From Corynebacterium frankenforstense DSM 45800 (lineage in GTDB: Bacteria; Actinomycetota; Actinomycetes; Mycobacteriales; Mycobacteriaceae): a stretch of DNA of 64,000 bases. The position numbers and the translations under genes are program-made. Shown here one piece after another: positions 53,701-62,747 of the stretch (position 1 is the first letter of the stretch; the number at the start of each line of letters is the position of its first letter). The notes beneath the pieces were generated by a model. The model ran no database searches and was not told the origin of the DNA. It saw only the letters and a list, made by a program, of their open reading frames with translations. The DNA lies in NCBI RefSeq assembly GCF_001941485.1, contig NZ_CP009247.1:2232001-2296000 (forward strand), given 5' to 3'.

Positions 53701-55278
53701 GTGCTCTCTTTTCTCGACGGTCAGGTACTTCTGACCCTTTTCATAGTCATCGCCGCGGGCGCGGCCTTCGGCGCGATCCCCTTCGGGCCCCTGCGCTTCG
53801 GCGCGGCGGGCTCCCTGTTCATCGGTCTCGCCGTCGGCGCCTTCGTCGACCTGCCGGAGGAGTCCCTGACGATCTTCCAGGACCTCGGCCTGGGCATGTT
53901 CGTCTACATGGTCGGCCTCGAGGCCGGTGAGACGTTCTTCAAGAACTTCCGCGAACAGCTCCTGCCCATGGGCGCGGCGATCCTGTCGGTCTCCGCCGCC
54001 GCGGCCGCCGCGGTCTTCGGCGCCCAGCTGCTGGGCATCACCCGCGAGGTCGCCCTCGGTGTCTTCTCGGGCTCGCTGACCTCGACCCCGTCGCTGGCCC
54101 TGGCGACCGACCAGACCGGCTCCGAGGCCCCGGCCGTGGGCTACTCGCTGGGCTACCCCACCGGCGTGGCCCTGGCCATCCTCGTCGTCGCCTTCACCAT
54201 CAACCGTGAGTGGAAGGCCCGCAACGACCAGGTCGACCCGGACGAGAAGAAGATCCGCATGGCGCGGATCAAGGTCACCATGGACGTCTCCGAGGCCGAC
54301 ATGGAGGCCCTCGAGGAGGAGTGGGGCGACCAGTTCCAGGCCGCCACCATCATCCGCGACGGTCACCGCAGCGTGCTCACCGAGTTCACGGACGTGCGCA
54401 AGGGCGACACCATCGCCGTGCTGGGCACCAAGGCGGCCCTGCCGGAGATCATCCGCAAGCTGGGCAAGCGCGTCGGCCAGCTGTCGATGCGCCGCGACAA
54501 CCACCTGACGATCCAGAGCTTCCGCGTCTCCAACCAGGACATCGCCGGCAAGTCCGTCGGCGACCTGCCCTTCCTGGCCTCCCGCAACGCCCAGGTCATC
54601 CGCCTGCGCCGCGGCGACGAGGTCATGCTGGCCCACGACGAGATCTACCTCGAGTACGGCGACATCGCCGAGGTGGTCATGCCGACCACGCGCACCGAGC
54701 AGGTCCGCCAGTACTTCGGCGACTCCGTGCAGGCCTTCTCCGAGCTCGACTGGATCGCCGCCGCCGGCGGCCTGGCCCTCGGCTTCCTGCTGGCCCTGCT
54801 GGAGATCCCGCTGCCCGGCGGCTCCTCCTTCGCCCTGGGCGCGGCGGCCGGCCCGCTGATCATCGGCATCATCCTCGGCGCCGTGCAGCGCACCGGGCGC
54901 ACCGCCTGGCAGCTGCCCCGCACCGCGAACTACACCCTGCGCCAGCTGGGCCTGATGATGTTCCTCGCGGCCGTGGGCACCGCCTCCGGCCCCGCCTTCG
55001 TCAACACCGCCTTCACCCTCGAGGGCCTGGTCACCATCGGCCTGGCCGCGCTGACCGCGCTCGTCGGCTGCGGCGTCTACCTCGCCGTCAGCTGGGGCGC
55101 GGGCCAGTCGGCCACGCGCGCCAACGGCGGTCTGGCCGGCGTGCTCGGCCAGCCGGCCGTCCTCCAGTACGCCCTGGAGAACGAGAGCGACTCGCGCATC
55201 ATGTCCGGCTACACCGCGACCTTCGCCCTCGCGCTGATCTACAAGATCCTCGTCATCCCCGTCATGGTCATCGTCTGA
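53701..55278 (+). CDS. AspT/YidE-type aspartate:alanine exchanger family protein
   Basis: This 525-residue protein has two halves of about five membrane helices each with a soluble domain between (about 190-350) that resembles RCK_C/TrkA-C pairs (VTMDVSEADMEALEEEWG and RDNHLTIQSFRVSNQDIAGKSVG). These are the features of the AAEx family, which includes aspartate:alanine antiporters and the succinate exporter SucE. The substrate is unknown here. TAGACT (53689-53694) lies 6 nt before the GTG. The gene sits between the zinc binding protein and the ATPase of the zinc transporter, which is unusual. Confidence 0.82.
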   Translation: MLSFLDGQVLLTLFIVIAAGAAFGAIPFGPLRFGAAGSLFIGLAVGAFVDLPEESLTIFQDLGLGMFVYMVGLEAGETFFKNFREQLLPMGAAILSVSAAAAAAVFGAQLLGITREVALGVFSGSLTSTPSLALATDQTGSEAPAVGYSLGYPTGVALAILVVAFTINREWKARNDQVDPDEKKIRMARIKVTMDVSEADMEALEEEWGDQFQAATIIRDGHRSVLTEFTDVRKGDTIAVLGTKAALPEIIRKLGKRVGQLSMRRDNHLTIQSFRVSNQDIAGKSVGDLPFLASRNAQVIRLRRGDEVMLAHDEIYLEYGDIAEVVMPTTRTEQVRQYFGDSVQAFSELDWIAAAGGLALGFLLALLEIPLPGGSSFALGAAAGPLIIGIILGAVQRTGRTAWQLPRTANYTLRQLGLMMFLAAVGTASGPAFVNTAFTLEGLVTIGLAALTALVGCGVYLAVSWGAGQSATRANGGLAGVLGQPAVLQYALENESDSRIMSGYTATFALALIYKILVIPVMVIV

Positions 55279-55325
55279 CCGGCCATGACCCGCTGACCCG
55301 GACACATCCCCGACCGGAAAGCCGT

Positions 55326-56024
55326 ATGCTCGCCACACTCACCGACGCCGCCGTCGACCCGCTCTGGTCCGGCCTGGACCTGGAGATCGACCGCGGTCAG
55401 TTCCTCACCGTCCTGGGCCCCAACGGGGTGGGCAAGTCGACGCTGCTCGGCGTGTTCACCGGCACCCGCCGGCTCACCGGCGGCACCGCGCGCGTCGACG
55501 CCCGCGTCGGGCTGATCCCGCAGCAGCGCATGTTCCCCGCCGGCCTGCCGCTGCGCGCCGGTGACCTGGTCTCGCTCTCGCTGGCCCACGGCGTGTTCCG
55601 CAACCGCCGGGCGGGCCGCGCCCGGGTGGCCGAGCTGCTGCGCCGCGTCGGCGGCGAGGGCCTTGCCGGGCACCGCGTCGGCACGCTCTCCGGCGGCCAG
55701 CAGCAGCTGGTGCGCCAGGCGCAGGCGCTGGCGGGCGACCCGGAGCTCCTGCTCGCCGACGAGCCGCTGCTCTCCCTCGACCCGGCCGCCGCCCAGCGCA
55801 CCGTCGCGATGCTGCGGGCCCACTGCGACGCCGGTGGCGCGGTCGTCTGCGTCACCCACGACATCAACCCGGTGCTCGAGGCCACCGACCGGGTGCTCTA
55901 CCTGACCCCGGGCGGGCACGTCTCCGGCACCGTCGCGGAGGTGATGGACCCGAAGGTCCTCTCCCGCCTCTACGACACCCGCGTCAACGTCGTCGAGGTC
56001 GACGGCCGTCTGGTGGTGGTCTAG
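55326..56024 (+). CDS. znuC: Zinc/manganese-type ABC ATPase
   Basis: This 232-residue ATPase has Walker A GPNGVGKSTLLG near residue 35, signature LSGGQQQLVRQA, and Walker B LLLADEPLLSLD. The H-loop is VTHDINPVL. It is directly followed by the permease gene: its TAG is adjacent to the GTG at 56025, so coupling is likely. The N-terminus is short compared with typical ZnuC. It is separated from its binding-protein gene by the AspT-type gene. Confidence 0.85.
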   Translation: MLATLTDAAVDPLWSGLDLEIDRGQFLTVLGPNGVGKSTLLGVFTGTRRLTGGTARVDARVGLIPQQRMFPAGLPLRAGDLVSLSLAHGVFRNRRAGRARVAELLRRVGGEGLAGHRVGTLSGGQQQLVRQAQALAGDPELLLADEPLLSLDPAAAQRTVAMLRAHCDAGGAVVCVTHDINPVLEATDRVLYLTPGGHVSGTVAEVMDPKVLSRLYDTRVNVVEVDGRLVVV

Positions 56025-57050
56025 GTGGACCTCAACCAGTTCCTCGCCGACACCGGCTACCTCCTCCAGGTCGACTTCGTGCGCCAGGCGCTCATCGCCT
56101 CCGCGCTGCTGGGCCTGGTCTCCGGGGCGATCACCCCGCTGATCGTGCTGCGCAAGATGTCGTTCTCCGTGCACGCGACCAGCGAGCTCGCCCTCATGGG
56201 CGCCTCGGCCGCGCTGCTGGCGGGCGTCGGCGTCGGCTTCGGCGCGGTCGCCGGCGCCGTGGTGGCCGCGGTCGTGCTCGCGCTGCTGGGCATGCGCGGC
56301 CAGCAGGACAGCGCCATCGGCGTGGTCATGAGCTTCGGGCTCGGCCTGTCGGTGCTGTTCATCCACCTCTACCCCGGCAACTCCCGCACGGCCTTCGCGC
56401 TTCTGACCGGCCAGATCGTCGGCGTGTCCGGGGCGAGCGTGCGCGCGCTGGCGGCCGTGACCGTCGTGGTCTGCGTGCTGCTCGTGGTCTTCTGGCGCCC
56501 GATCCTCTTCGCCTCCGCGGACCCGGCGATGGCCCGGGCCGCCGGCCTGCCGGTGCGCCTGATCGCCGTCGGCTTCGCCGTGCTCGTCGGCCTCACCGCC
56601 GCCCAGTCGGTCCAGATCGTCGGCGCCCTGCTGGTCATGGCGCTGTTGATCACCCCGGGCGCGGCCGCCGTGCAGGTGACCGCCTCGCCGGTGCGCGCGG
56701 TGGTGCTCTCCGTGGTCTTCGCGGAGGTCTCCGCCGTCGGCGGCCTGATCCTCTCGCTGGCGCCCGGCCTTCCCGTGAGCGTCTTCGTGACCTCGATCAG
56801 CTTCGCGATCTACCTCGTCTGCCGGCTGATCGGCTGGTGGCGCTCGCGCGGCGTGCAGCGCGACGAGGCCGCCGTGGCCCGGCGCAGCACGGGCCCGATT
56901 AACGACGTCGCGCACGGCGCCGTCGGCGCCGACCCCGCCGTCCCGGGTGGTTCCGGCACCGGCGCCGCCACAGGTACCGCCGGCGGTCCCGCCACCGGGC
57001 CGGCCGTCCCGGGCGCCTCCGGCGTCCCCGACCGCCCCACCGGGGACTAG
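56025..57050 (+). CDS. znuB: Zinc/manganese-type ABC permease
   Basis: This 341-residue permease has about nine membrane segments and the metal-permease segments MSFSVHATSELALMGASAALLAG and SVQIVGALLVMALLITPGAAA. The C-terminal 60 residues (after CRLIGWW) are a Gly/Pro/Ala-rich, non-membrane tail not seen in most ZnuB proteins; it includes a variant of the dispersed motif (56899). It begins at a GTG directly after the ATPase stop. With the ATPase and the His-rich lipoprotein it forms the zinc uptake system. Confidence 0.85.
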   Translation: MDLNQFLADTGYLLQVDFVRQALIASALLGLVSGAITPLIVLRKMSFSVHATSELALMGASAALLAGVGVGFGAVAGAVVAAVVLALLGMRGQQDSAIGVVMSFGLGLSVLFIHLYPGNSRTAFALLTGQIVGVSGASVRALAAVTVVVCVLLVVFWRPILFASADPAMARAAGLPVRLIAVGFAVLVGLTAAQSVQIVGALLVMALLITPGAAAVQVTASPVRAVVLSVVFAEVSAVGGLILSLAPGLPVSVFVTSISFAIYLVCRLIGWWRSRGVQRDEAAVARRSTGPINDVAHGAVGADPAVPGGSGTGAATGTAGGPATGPAVPGASGVPDRPTGD

Positions 57051-57058
57051 GCGGTACC

Positions 57059-58264
57059 GTGCGCGCGCTGCTGGGCGCGGTGCTCGTGGCGGCGGTCGGC
57101 TGGCTCGCCGCCACCGACCCGGGGGCACTGGGGGACGCCGCACTGCGGCTCGCACCTGTCCTCGGCTTCGTCGCCGCCATCTCGGTGGTGGTCAACCTCG
57201 CCGCCCGCGCCGGGGCCTTCGACACGGTGGTCGCCGCGCTCGGCCGGCTGCCCGGGATGTCCGGGCGCGCGGGCGCCTGGGCGCTGGTGACGGCTCTCGC
57301 GGCCGTCTCGACCGCCTTCTTCTCCCTGGACACCACGGTCATCCTGCTCACCCCGGTGGCCGTCGGACTCGCCCGGGCGCGCGGGCTCGAGGTCCTCGCC
57401 CTGGCCCTGCCGGTGATCTGGACGGCCAACATCGCGTCGCTGTGGCTGCCGGTGAGCAACCTGACCAACCTGCTCGCCGACGCCGCCGGGCGCTTCGACA
57501 CCGCCGGCGGCTTCACCGCGGCCGCCTGGCCGGTCTCCGGGGTCGCCTTCCTCGTCGCGCTGGCGGCCTCGGCCGCCGCGCTGCTCGTCTACGGGCGCAC
57601 CGCAGTGCCCGCGGGCGGCGGCCGGAGCACCCGCCCGGGCGCGTCCGGGACGCGCCCCGGCCACGCGGCAGCCGGAACGGAACCGGGACGGGTGGGGCGC
57701 GACGTCGGCAATTCCGGGGCGCACCGGCTGCACGCGCTGAGCCTCGTGGTGCTCGCCTGCACGCTGCCTCTCCTGGCCACGCCACTGCCCTACTGGCTGA
57801 CGGCCGCCGTCGCCGCGGGCGTGCTCGCGGCCGGCTTCGCCGTCGGGGAGCCCGGCGCGCTGCGCGCGGACCTGGTGCCGTGGGGTGCGCTGCTCGTCGC
57901 GGCCGCGCTGTCGGTGGCCGCCGCGGCGGTGCACGCCTCGGGCCTCAGCGCCGGGCTCATCGCCGCGCTGGGCGGGGTCGGGGTGCCGGGTACGGCCGCG
58001 GCCGGCGCGGTGGCGGCGAACCTGGTCAACAACATCCCGGCCTACCTGGCCCTGGAGCCGGCCGCCGCGGCCGGGCCGGAGACGCTCGCGTTGCTCGTCG
58101 GGGTCAATGTGGGCCCGCTGGTCACCCCGTGGGCCTCGCTGGCGACCCTGCTGTGGTTCGATCAGCTGGCCCGCCGCGGCGAGCCCGTGCCCTGGCGGGC
58201 GTTCGTCCTGCCGGGCCTGGTGCTGGCGCCGGTGGCCGTGGCGCTGTGCACCCTGGCGGTGTGA
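57059..58264 (+). CDS. ArsB/NhaD-like ion-transporter superfamily membrane protein
   Basis: This 401-residue protein has about ten hydrophobic segments and the ion-transporter superfamily landmarks AALSVAAAAVHASGL, ANLVNNIPAYLALEP and GVNVGPLVTPWASLATLLWF. An earlier segment SLDTTVILLTPVAVG mirrors this in the first half. It resembles ArsB or SLC13-type permeases; no substrate can be assigned, and no arsenic gene is nearby. The loop near residues 185-220 is Gly/Pro-rich and includes RDVGNSG from a dispersed motif (57703). The start GTG lies 8 bp after the permease stop. Confidence 0.75.
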   Translation: MRALLGAVLVAAVGWLAATDPGALGDAALRLAPVLGFVAAISVVVNLAARAGAFDTVVAALGRLPGMSGRAGAWALVTALAAVSTAFFSLDTTVILLTPVAVGLARARGLEVLALALPVIWTANIASLWLPVSNLTNLLADAAGRFDTAGGFTAAAWPVSGVAFLVALAASAAALLVYGRTAVPAGGGRSTRPGASGTRPGHAAAGTEPGRVGRDVGNSGAHRLHALSLVVLACTLPLLATPLPYWLTAAVAAGVLAAGFAVGEPGALRADLVPWGALLVAAALSVAAAAVHASGLSAGLIAALGGVGVPGTAAAGAVAANLVNNIPAYLALEPAAAAGPETLALLVGVNVGPLVTPWASLATLLWFDQLARRGEPVPWRAFVLPGLVLAPVAVALCTLAV

Positions 58265-58334
58265 GCGCCCCGGCCGTGTGAGCGCCCCGGCCGTCTGAGC
58301 GCCCTGGCAGTCTGAGCGGCCTGGCAGTCCGAGC
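58261..58334. repeat. 17-bp tandem repeat starting at the stop codon
   Basis: GTGAGCGCCCCGGCCGT occurs at 58261 and 58278, and diverged units follow at 58295 and 58312. Unit 1 contains the TGA stop of the upstream gene. TAGACT at 58341 follows as the -10 of the next gene. Confidence 0.85.
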
Positions 58335-58354
58335 ACGGCGTAGACTGCCTATCC

Positions 58355-59293
58355 ATGAGTTCCGCCGAATACTCCGTCGAGACCGTGCACCTGACCCACG
58401 ACGGGCTCGACCGCCGCGCCCGCGTCATCGTGCCCGAGGCCCTCGGCGAGCGCCCGGGACTGCTGATCTTCTTCCACGGCTCGCGCCAGTCCGGCAACGT
58501 GATGCGCAACTTCACCGCGAACACCTTCGACGAGCTGGCCTGCCGCCTCGGCTGCGTGCTCGCCTACCCCGACGGGGTGGGCCGCCACTTCAACGACGCC
58601 CGCCGCGCCCTGCCCGAGCAGGCCCGGCGCGACGACATCGACGACGTCGGCTTCACCCGCGCGCTGATCGACCTGCTGGTCGAGCGCCACGGCGCCGACC
58701 GCGACAACGTGACCGGCCTGGGCTACTCCAACGGCGGGCAGATGGTCATGCGCCTGCTGCGCGACGCCCCGGGGCTGCTGCACGCGGCCGTGGTCTTCGC
58801 CGCGACCTGGCCCGCGCCCGGCCACGAGCTGCCCGGCGTGGAGCTGCCGGGCGACCTGCCCTCCGGGGCCGTCGCCGACGGTCAGACCGACGGCGCGCGG
58901 CCGGTCGAGGCGCCCGGGTGGGTGCCCACCCCGTGCCTGTTCATGCATGGCACGGCCGACCCGATGGCCGGCTACCGGGGCGGTGCGGTGGGCATCGACG
59001 AGCGCAGCTACCGCGGCCACGCCCTGTCGGCGCCGGAGTCGGCGGCGAAGTTCGCGGGGCTCAACGGCGTCGGCGGCGACCCCGAGGTGAGCGAGCCGGT
59101 GCCCGGCGTGGAGCTGGAGCGCTGGGGTGCCGCCCCCGGCGACGCCGCCCACGCGGTCACCGAGCTGTGGACCCTGCTCGACGCCGGACATGTCATCCCC
59201 TCCGGCACCGAGACCGCCGAGATGCTCGGCCCCGACTGCGACGCGGTCATCGCCGCCGAGGTCGTCGGCGACTTCCTCGAGCGGCTCCGCTGA
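58355..59293 (+). CDS. Poly(3-hydroxybutyrate)-depolymerase-like esterase
   Basis: This 312-residue protein resembles the LpqC/esterase-PHB family of alpha/beta hydrolases. Landmarks are LIFFHGSRQSGNVMRNF near residue 40, YPDGVGRHFNDARR, and the nucleophile elbow GLGYSNGGQM near residue 125. The later segments CLFMHGTADPM and DAGHVIP give acid and histidine. No signal peptide is visible, so it probably acts inside the cell. The true substrate is unknown. TAGACT lies 8 nt before the ATG. Confidence 0.8.
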   Translation: MSSAEYSVETVHLTHDGLDRRARVIVPEALGERPGLLIFFHGSRQSGNVMRNFTANTFDELACRLGCVLAYPDGVGRHFNDARRALPEQARRDDIDDVGFTRALIDLLVERHGADRDNVTGLGYSNGGQMVMRLLRDAPGLLHAAVVFAATWPAPGHELPGVELPGDLPSGAVADGQTDGARPVEAPGWVPTPCLFMHGTADPMAGYRGGAVGIDERSYRGHALSAPESAAKFAGLNGVGGDPEVSEPVPGVELERWGAAPGDAAHAVTELWTLLDAGHVIPSGTETAEMLGPDCDAVIAAEVVGDFLERLR

Positions 59294-59331
59294 GTCCGGG
59301 GCCGCCGGGCCCGGCCCGGGGCAGGCCCGCG

Positions 59332-59390
59332 TCAGTCCCGCGCGGCGGGGCCTCGCCCCGCCTGTCCGCTATCAGTCCCGCGCGGCGGCG
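59332..59390. repeat. 40-bp spaced duplication of the rlmB 3' end with a hairpin
   Basis: TCAGTCCCGCGCGGCGG occurs at 59332 and at 59372; the second copy contains the minus-strand stop codon of rlmB. Between them GGCGGGGC / GCCCCGCC (59344-59362) forms a perfect 8-bp hairpin that may act as a terminator for both convergent genes. Confidence 0.75.
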
Positions 59391-60316
59391 CGGCGCTGGC
59401 GGGCGAACTCGCTGAGCACCACGCCGGCGGCGACGGAGGCGTTGAGCGACTCCACCCACGCGGCCATCGGGATGCTCATCAGCACGTCGCAGTGCTCGCG
59501 CACCAGCCGCGAGATGCCCTTGCCCTCCGAGCCGACGACGATGACCACCGGGTCGGTGCCGCCGTCGTAGGTGTCGAGCGTGTGCTCGCCGCCGGCCTCC
59601 AGGCCGACGACCTGGTAGCCGTTCTTCTTGAACTCCTCGACCGTGCGGGTCAGGTTCGTCGCCCGGGCCACCGGCACGCGCGCGGCGGTGCCCGCCGAGG
59701 TACGCCAGGCCACGCCGGTCACCGAGGCGGAGCGACGCTCCGGGATGACCACGCCGTGACCGCCGAAGGCCGCCACCGAGCGGATGACCGCGCCGAGGTT
59801 GCGCGGGTCGGTGATGTTGTCGAGCACGACGATCATGCCCGGCTCGTCGAGGTCGGCGACCCGGCCGATCAGGTCGTGGACGTCGGCGTAGCGGTACGGC
59901 TGGATCTGCAGGCCGATGCCCTGGTGCAGGCCGTTGCCCGTCATGCGGTCGAGCTGGTGGCGCTGCACCTCGTCGACGGGCAGGTTGCGCGAGTGCGCGA
60001 TGGCGACGGCCTCGGAGAGGCGGTCGTCGTTGCCCGTGCCGGCGGCGATGATCAGCCGCTCGGCCGGCACCTTGGCGTGCAGGCACTCGACGACGGGGTT
60101 GCGGCCGACCACCAGGTCGACGTCGCGCTCGTGGCGCCCCGAGTCGCGGCGGGTGCGCTCCTGCTTGCGCTTGTGCGCGGCGTGGTAGACGCGGTCCTCC
60201 GCCTTCGGCGTGGGCCCCTTGCCCCGCAGGCTGCGACGGCCCCGGCCGCCGGAGCCCTTCGTCGCGCCCTTCTTGTTGCCGCCGTTGCCCTTGACGTGTG
60301 GCTTCTTTCCTGCCAT
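59372..60316 (-). CDS. rlmB: TrmH/RlmB-family 23S rRNA 2'-O-methyltransferase
   Basis: This 314-residue SpoU-class enzyme has a substrate-binding N-terminal domain ([14 protein letters not shown] near residue 68) and a knotted SAM domain with the three family motifs: [26 protein letters not shown] and [20 protein letters not shown]. It probably methylates a conserved G of 23S rRNA. The first 60 residues are Lys/Gly/Arg-rich, a usual RNA-binding extension. The start at 60316 has AAGGGGA upstream; a longer frame is not family-like. It lies downstream of cysS. Confidence 0.92.
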   Translation of the reverse strand: MAGKKPHVKGNGGNKKGATKGSGGRGRRSLRGKGPTPKAEDRVYHAAHKRKQERTRRDSGRHERDVDLVVGRNPVVECLHAKVPAERLIIAAGTGNDDRLSEAVAIAHSRNLPVDEVQRHQLDRMTGNGLHQGIGLQIQPYRYADVHDLIGRVADLDEPGMIVVLDNITDPRNLGAVIRSVAAFGGHGVVIPERRSASVTGVAWRTSAGTAARVPVARATNLTRTVEEFKKNGYQVVGLEAGGEHTLDTYDGGTDPVVIVVGSEGKGISRLVREHCDVLMSIPMAAWVESLNASVAAGVVLSEFARQRRAAARD

Positions 60317-60459
60317 CAGGTCCCCTTCACGTGAATCCCCGACGCGGGAGTCCCTGAAAGGAACCTCAGGCGCCCGCACCGGCCTTGTCGCGGCGCGCGC
60401 GGGCGCCGATCTCCCCGGCAACCCTACCGCCCGCGCAGGTCAGGTAGAAACTGTGCGAG

Positions 60460-61893
60460 TCAGGCCAGGGACCACTGCGGGCCGTCGGCGGTGTCGGTGA
60501 CCGTGACACCCGCGGCGGCCAGCCGGTCGCGCACCGCGTCCGCGGTGGCGAAGTCCTTCTCGGCGCGCGCCTGCGCGCGCCGGTCCAGCTCGGCGCGCAC
60601 GAGCGTGTCCAGGGCGACGTGCGCGGCGTCGTCAGTCGAGCCGCCGGCGTCCAGCCACTTCTCGGAGAGCGGGTCGACGCCGAGCACGGCGGTCATCGCG
60701 CGCACCTGGGCGGCCACGGCGGCGGCCTCCTCGACCGAACCGGCGGCCAGCGCGGTGTTTCCGGCGCGCACGGCCCGGTGGATCTCGGCGAGGGCACGGG
60801 GCACGGCGAGGTCGTCGTTCATCGCCTCGGCGAAGGCCGGCGTCCACTCGCCCGGCTCGATCTCCCCGGCGGCCTCGACGGCGCGGTGCAGGAAGTCCTC
60901 GATGCGCCGGTAGCCGGCGGCCGCCTCGGTCAGCGCGGCCTCGGAGTACTCGAGCACGCTGCGGTAGTGGGCGCTGCCCAGGTAGTAGCGCAGCTCCACG
61001 GGGCGGACCAGGGTCAGGATGTGCGGCACGGAGAGCACGTTGCCCAGCGACTTCGACATCTTCTCACCGGACATGGTCACCCAGTGGTTGTGCAGCCAGT
61101 AGCGGGCGAATCCGTCGCCGACGGCGTGGGACTGCGCCTGCTCGTTCTCGTGGTGCGGGAACTGCAGGTCCAGCCCGCCGCAGTGGATGTCGAACTCGGA
61201 GCCGAGGTACCAGGTGGACATCGCCGAGCACTCCAGGTGCCAGCCGGGGCGGCCCGGGCCCCACGGGGTGGGCCAGGACGGCTCGCCCGGCTTGGCGGCC
61301 TTCCACAGCGCGAAGTCGTGGGGGCCGCGCTTGCCGCGCGAGTCCGGCTCGCCCTGCTCCATCTCCTCGACGCGGTTGCCCGACAGGGAGCCGTAGTCGG
61401 AGCCCTCGGCGGCGGACCAGGCCGCGACGTCGAAGTAGACCGAGCCCTCTGCCGCGTAGGCGAAGCCGTTGTCGATCAGCCGGCGCATGTAGTCGACCAT
61501 CTGGGTGACGTGGCCCGTGGCGCGCGGCTCGACGCTCGGCGGCAGCACGCCGAGGGTGTCGTAGGCGCGGGTGAACTCGCGCTCATAGGTGGACACCCAC
61601 TCCCACCAGGGCCGGCCGTGCTCGGCGGCCTTGTTGAGGATCTTGTCGTCGATGTCGGTGACGTTGCGCACGAAGGCGACGTCGAGGCCCTGGGCCAGCA
61701 GCCAGCGGCGCAGGATGTCGAAGGCCACTCCGCTGCGCACGTGCCCGATGTGGGGCTGCGACTGCGGGGTGGCACCACACAGGTAGATCGAGGCGTGGCC
61801 CTCCCGCAGCGGCTCGAAGGGGCGGGTGGTGCGCGTCGCGGTGTCGTAGAGCCGCAACGTGCCGGTCTCGGGGGTCTCTCGCTGTGCAGTCAC
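60460..61893 (-). CDS. cysS: Cysteinyl-tRNA synthetase
   Basis: CysS charges tRNA-Cys. The 477-residue protein has the HIGH motif in [14 protein letters not shown] (residues 48-51), the zinc ligands beginning with [18 protein letters not shown] and HHENEQAQS, and KMSKSLGN near residue 275. Full length and a C-terminal helical domain separate it from MshC. It starts at the GTG at 61893; TAGTAT lies exactly 7 nt upstream, indicating a leaderless mRNA. rlmB follows after 143 bp, an order shared with mycobacteria. Confidence 0.95.
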   Translation of the reverse strand: MTAQRETPETGTLRLYDTATRTTRPFEPLREGHASIYLCGATPQSQPHIGHVRSGVAFDILRRWLLAQGLDVAFVRNVTDIDDKILNKAAEHGRPWWEWVSTYEREFTRAYDTLGVLPPSVEPRATGHVTQMVDYMRRLIDNGFAYAAEGSVYFDVAAWSAAEGSDYGSLSGNRVEEMEQGEPDSRGKRGPHDFALWKAAKPGEPSWPTPWGPGRPGWHLECSAMSTWYLGSEFDIHCGGLDLQFPHHENEQAQSHAVGDGFARYWLHNHWVTMSGEKMSKSLGNVLSVPHILTLVRPVELRYYLGSAHYRSVLEYSEAALTEAAAGYRRIEDFLHRAVEAAGEIEPGEWTPAFAEAMNDDLAVPRALAEIHRAVRAGNTALAAGSVEEAAAVAAQVRAMTAVLGVDPLSEKWLDAGGSTDDAAHVALDTLVRAELDRRAQARAEKDFATADAVRDRLAAAGVTVTDTADGPQWSLA

Positions 61894-61975
61894 GTGCCCA
61901 ATACTAAGCGACGCGCCCGCCGGGCCCCGGTGTGAGGCCCGACGGACGCGACGTCAGGGGGTTACCGCCCCGGGA

Positions 61976-62737
61976 TCACTCGGGCTTGTTCGCCTCCGCG
62001 AACTCGTAGTACTCACGGTTGGCCAGCCCGGCGGCCGCCTCCTCGTCGACGACGACGGTCGCGTGCGGGTGCCACTGCAGGATCGAGGCCGGGCAGGCCG
62101 CCGACAGCGGCCCCTCGACCAGCTTGGCCACGGCGTCGGCCTTGTTGGCGCCGGTGGCGATCAGCAGCAGCCGCCCGGCGCGCTGGATGGTGCCCAGCCC
62201 CTGCGTGAGCACGTGGCGGGGCACCTCCTCGGCCGAGTCGAAGAAGCGGGCGTTGTCCTTGACCGTCTGCGGGTGCAGGGTCTTCAGGCGGGTCACGGAG
62301 TTCAGCGAGCTGGTCGGCTCGTTGAACCCGATGTGCCCGTTGACGCCCACGCCCAGAAGCTGGCAGTCGATGCCGCCGGCGGCGAGGATCTGCTCCTCGT
62401 AGATCCCGCCCGCCTTGTGCGGGTCCGCCGTGCCGTCCGGCACGTGCAGGTGCTCCGGGTCCACCTCGAGCGGGTCGATGAGCTCGTCGCGCAGCGTGCG
62501 GTAGTAGCTCTGCGGGTGGTCGTGGTCGAGGCCGACGTACTCGTCCAGGGCGAAGAACTCCACGCCCTCGGCGGAGAGCTCACCGCGGCCGTGCCGGGCG
62601 ATCAGCTCGTGGTAGGTGGCGATCGGCGTCGAGCCGGTGGCCACGCCGAGGACCCCGCCCGGCCGGATGTAGCCGGCCAGGATGTCCGCGGCGACCTCGG
62701 CGACCTCTGCGGCGGTGTGACGGATGACAACTTCCAT
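61976..62737 (-). CDS. nagB: Glucosamine-6-phosphate deaminase
   Basis: NagB converts glucosamine-6-phosphate to fructose-6-phosphate and ammonia. The 253-residue protein has GVATGSTPIATYHELI near residue 30, the catalytic region ALDEYVGLDHDHPQSYY and GVGVNGHIGFNEPTSSL. It lies 10 bp downstream of nagA in the same operon with GAGGAG before its ATG. Together with NagA it feeds GlcNAc-6-phosphate into glycolysis. Confidence 0.96.
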   Translation of the reverse strand: MEVVIRHTAAEVAEVAADILAGYIRPGGVLGVATGSTPIATYHELIARHGRGELSAEGVEFFALDEYVGLDHDHPQSYYRTLRDELIDPLEVDPEHLHVPDGTADPHKAGGIYEEQILAAGGIDCQLLGVGVNGHIGFNEPTSSLNSVTRLKTLHPQTVKDNARFFDSAEEVPRHVLTQGLGTIQRAGRLLLIATGANKADAVAKLVEGPLSAACPASILQWHPHATVVVDEEAAAGLANREYYEFAEANKPE

Positions 62738-62747
62738 GATGTTCTCC

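Noticed and set aside
52402..55338. A 978-codon open frame antisense to the zinc and AspT genes
   Set aside because: It consists of valine/aspartate-rich complement of histidine- and glutamate-rich coding sequence and has no family features.
61949..61965. Another copy of the dispersed motif (GACGCGACGTCAGG) between cysS and nagB
   Set aside because: The conserved GGCAA end is missing, so it was not counted.
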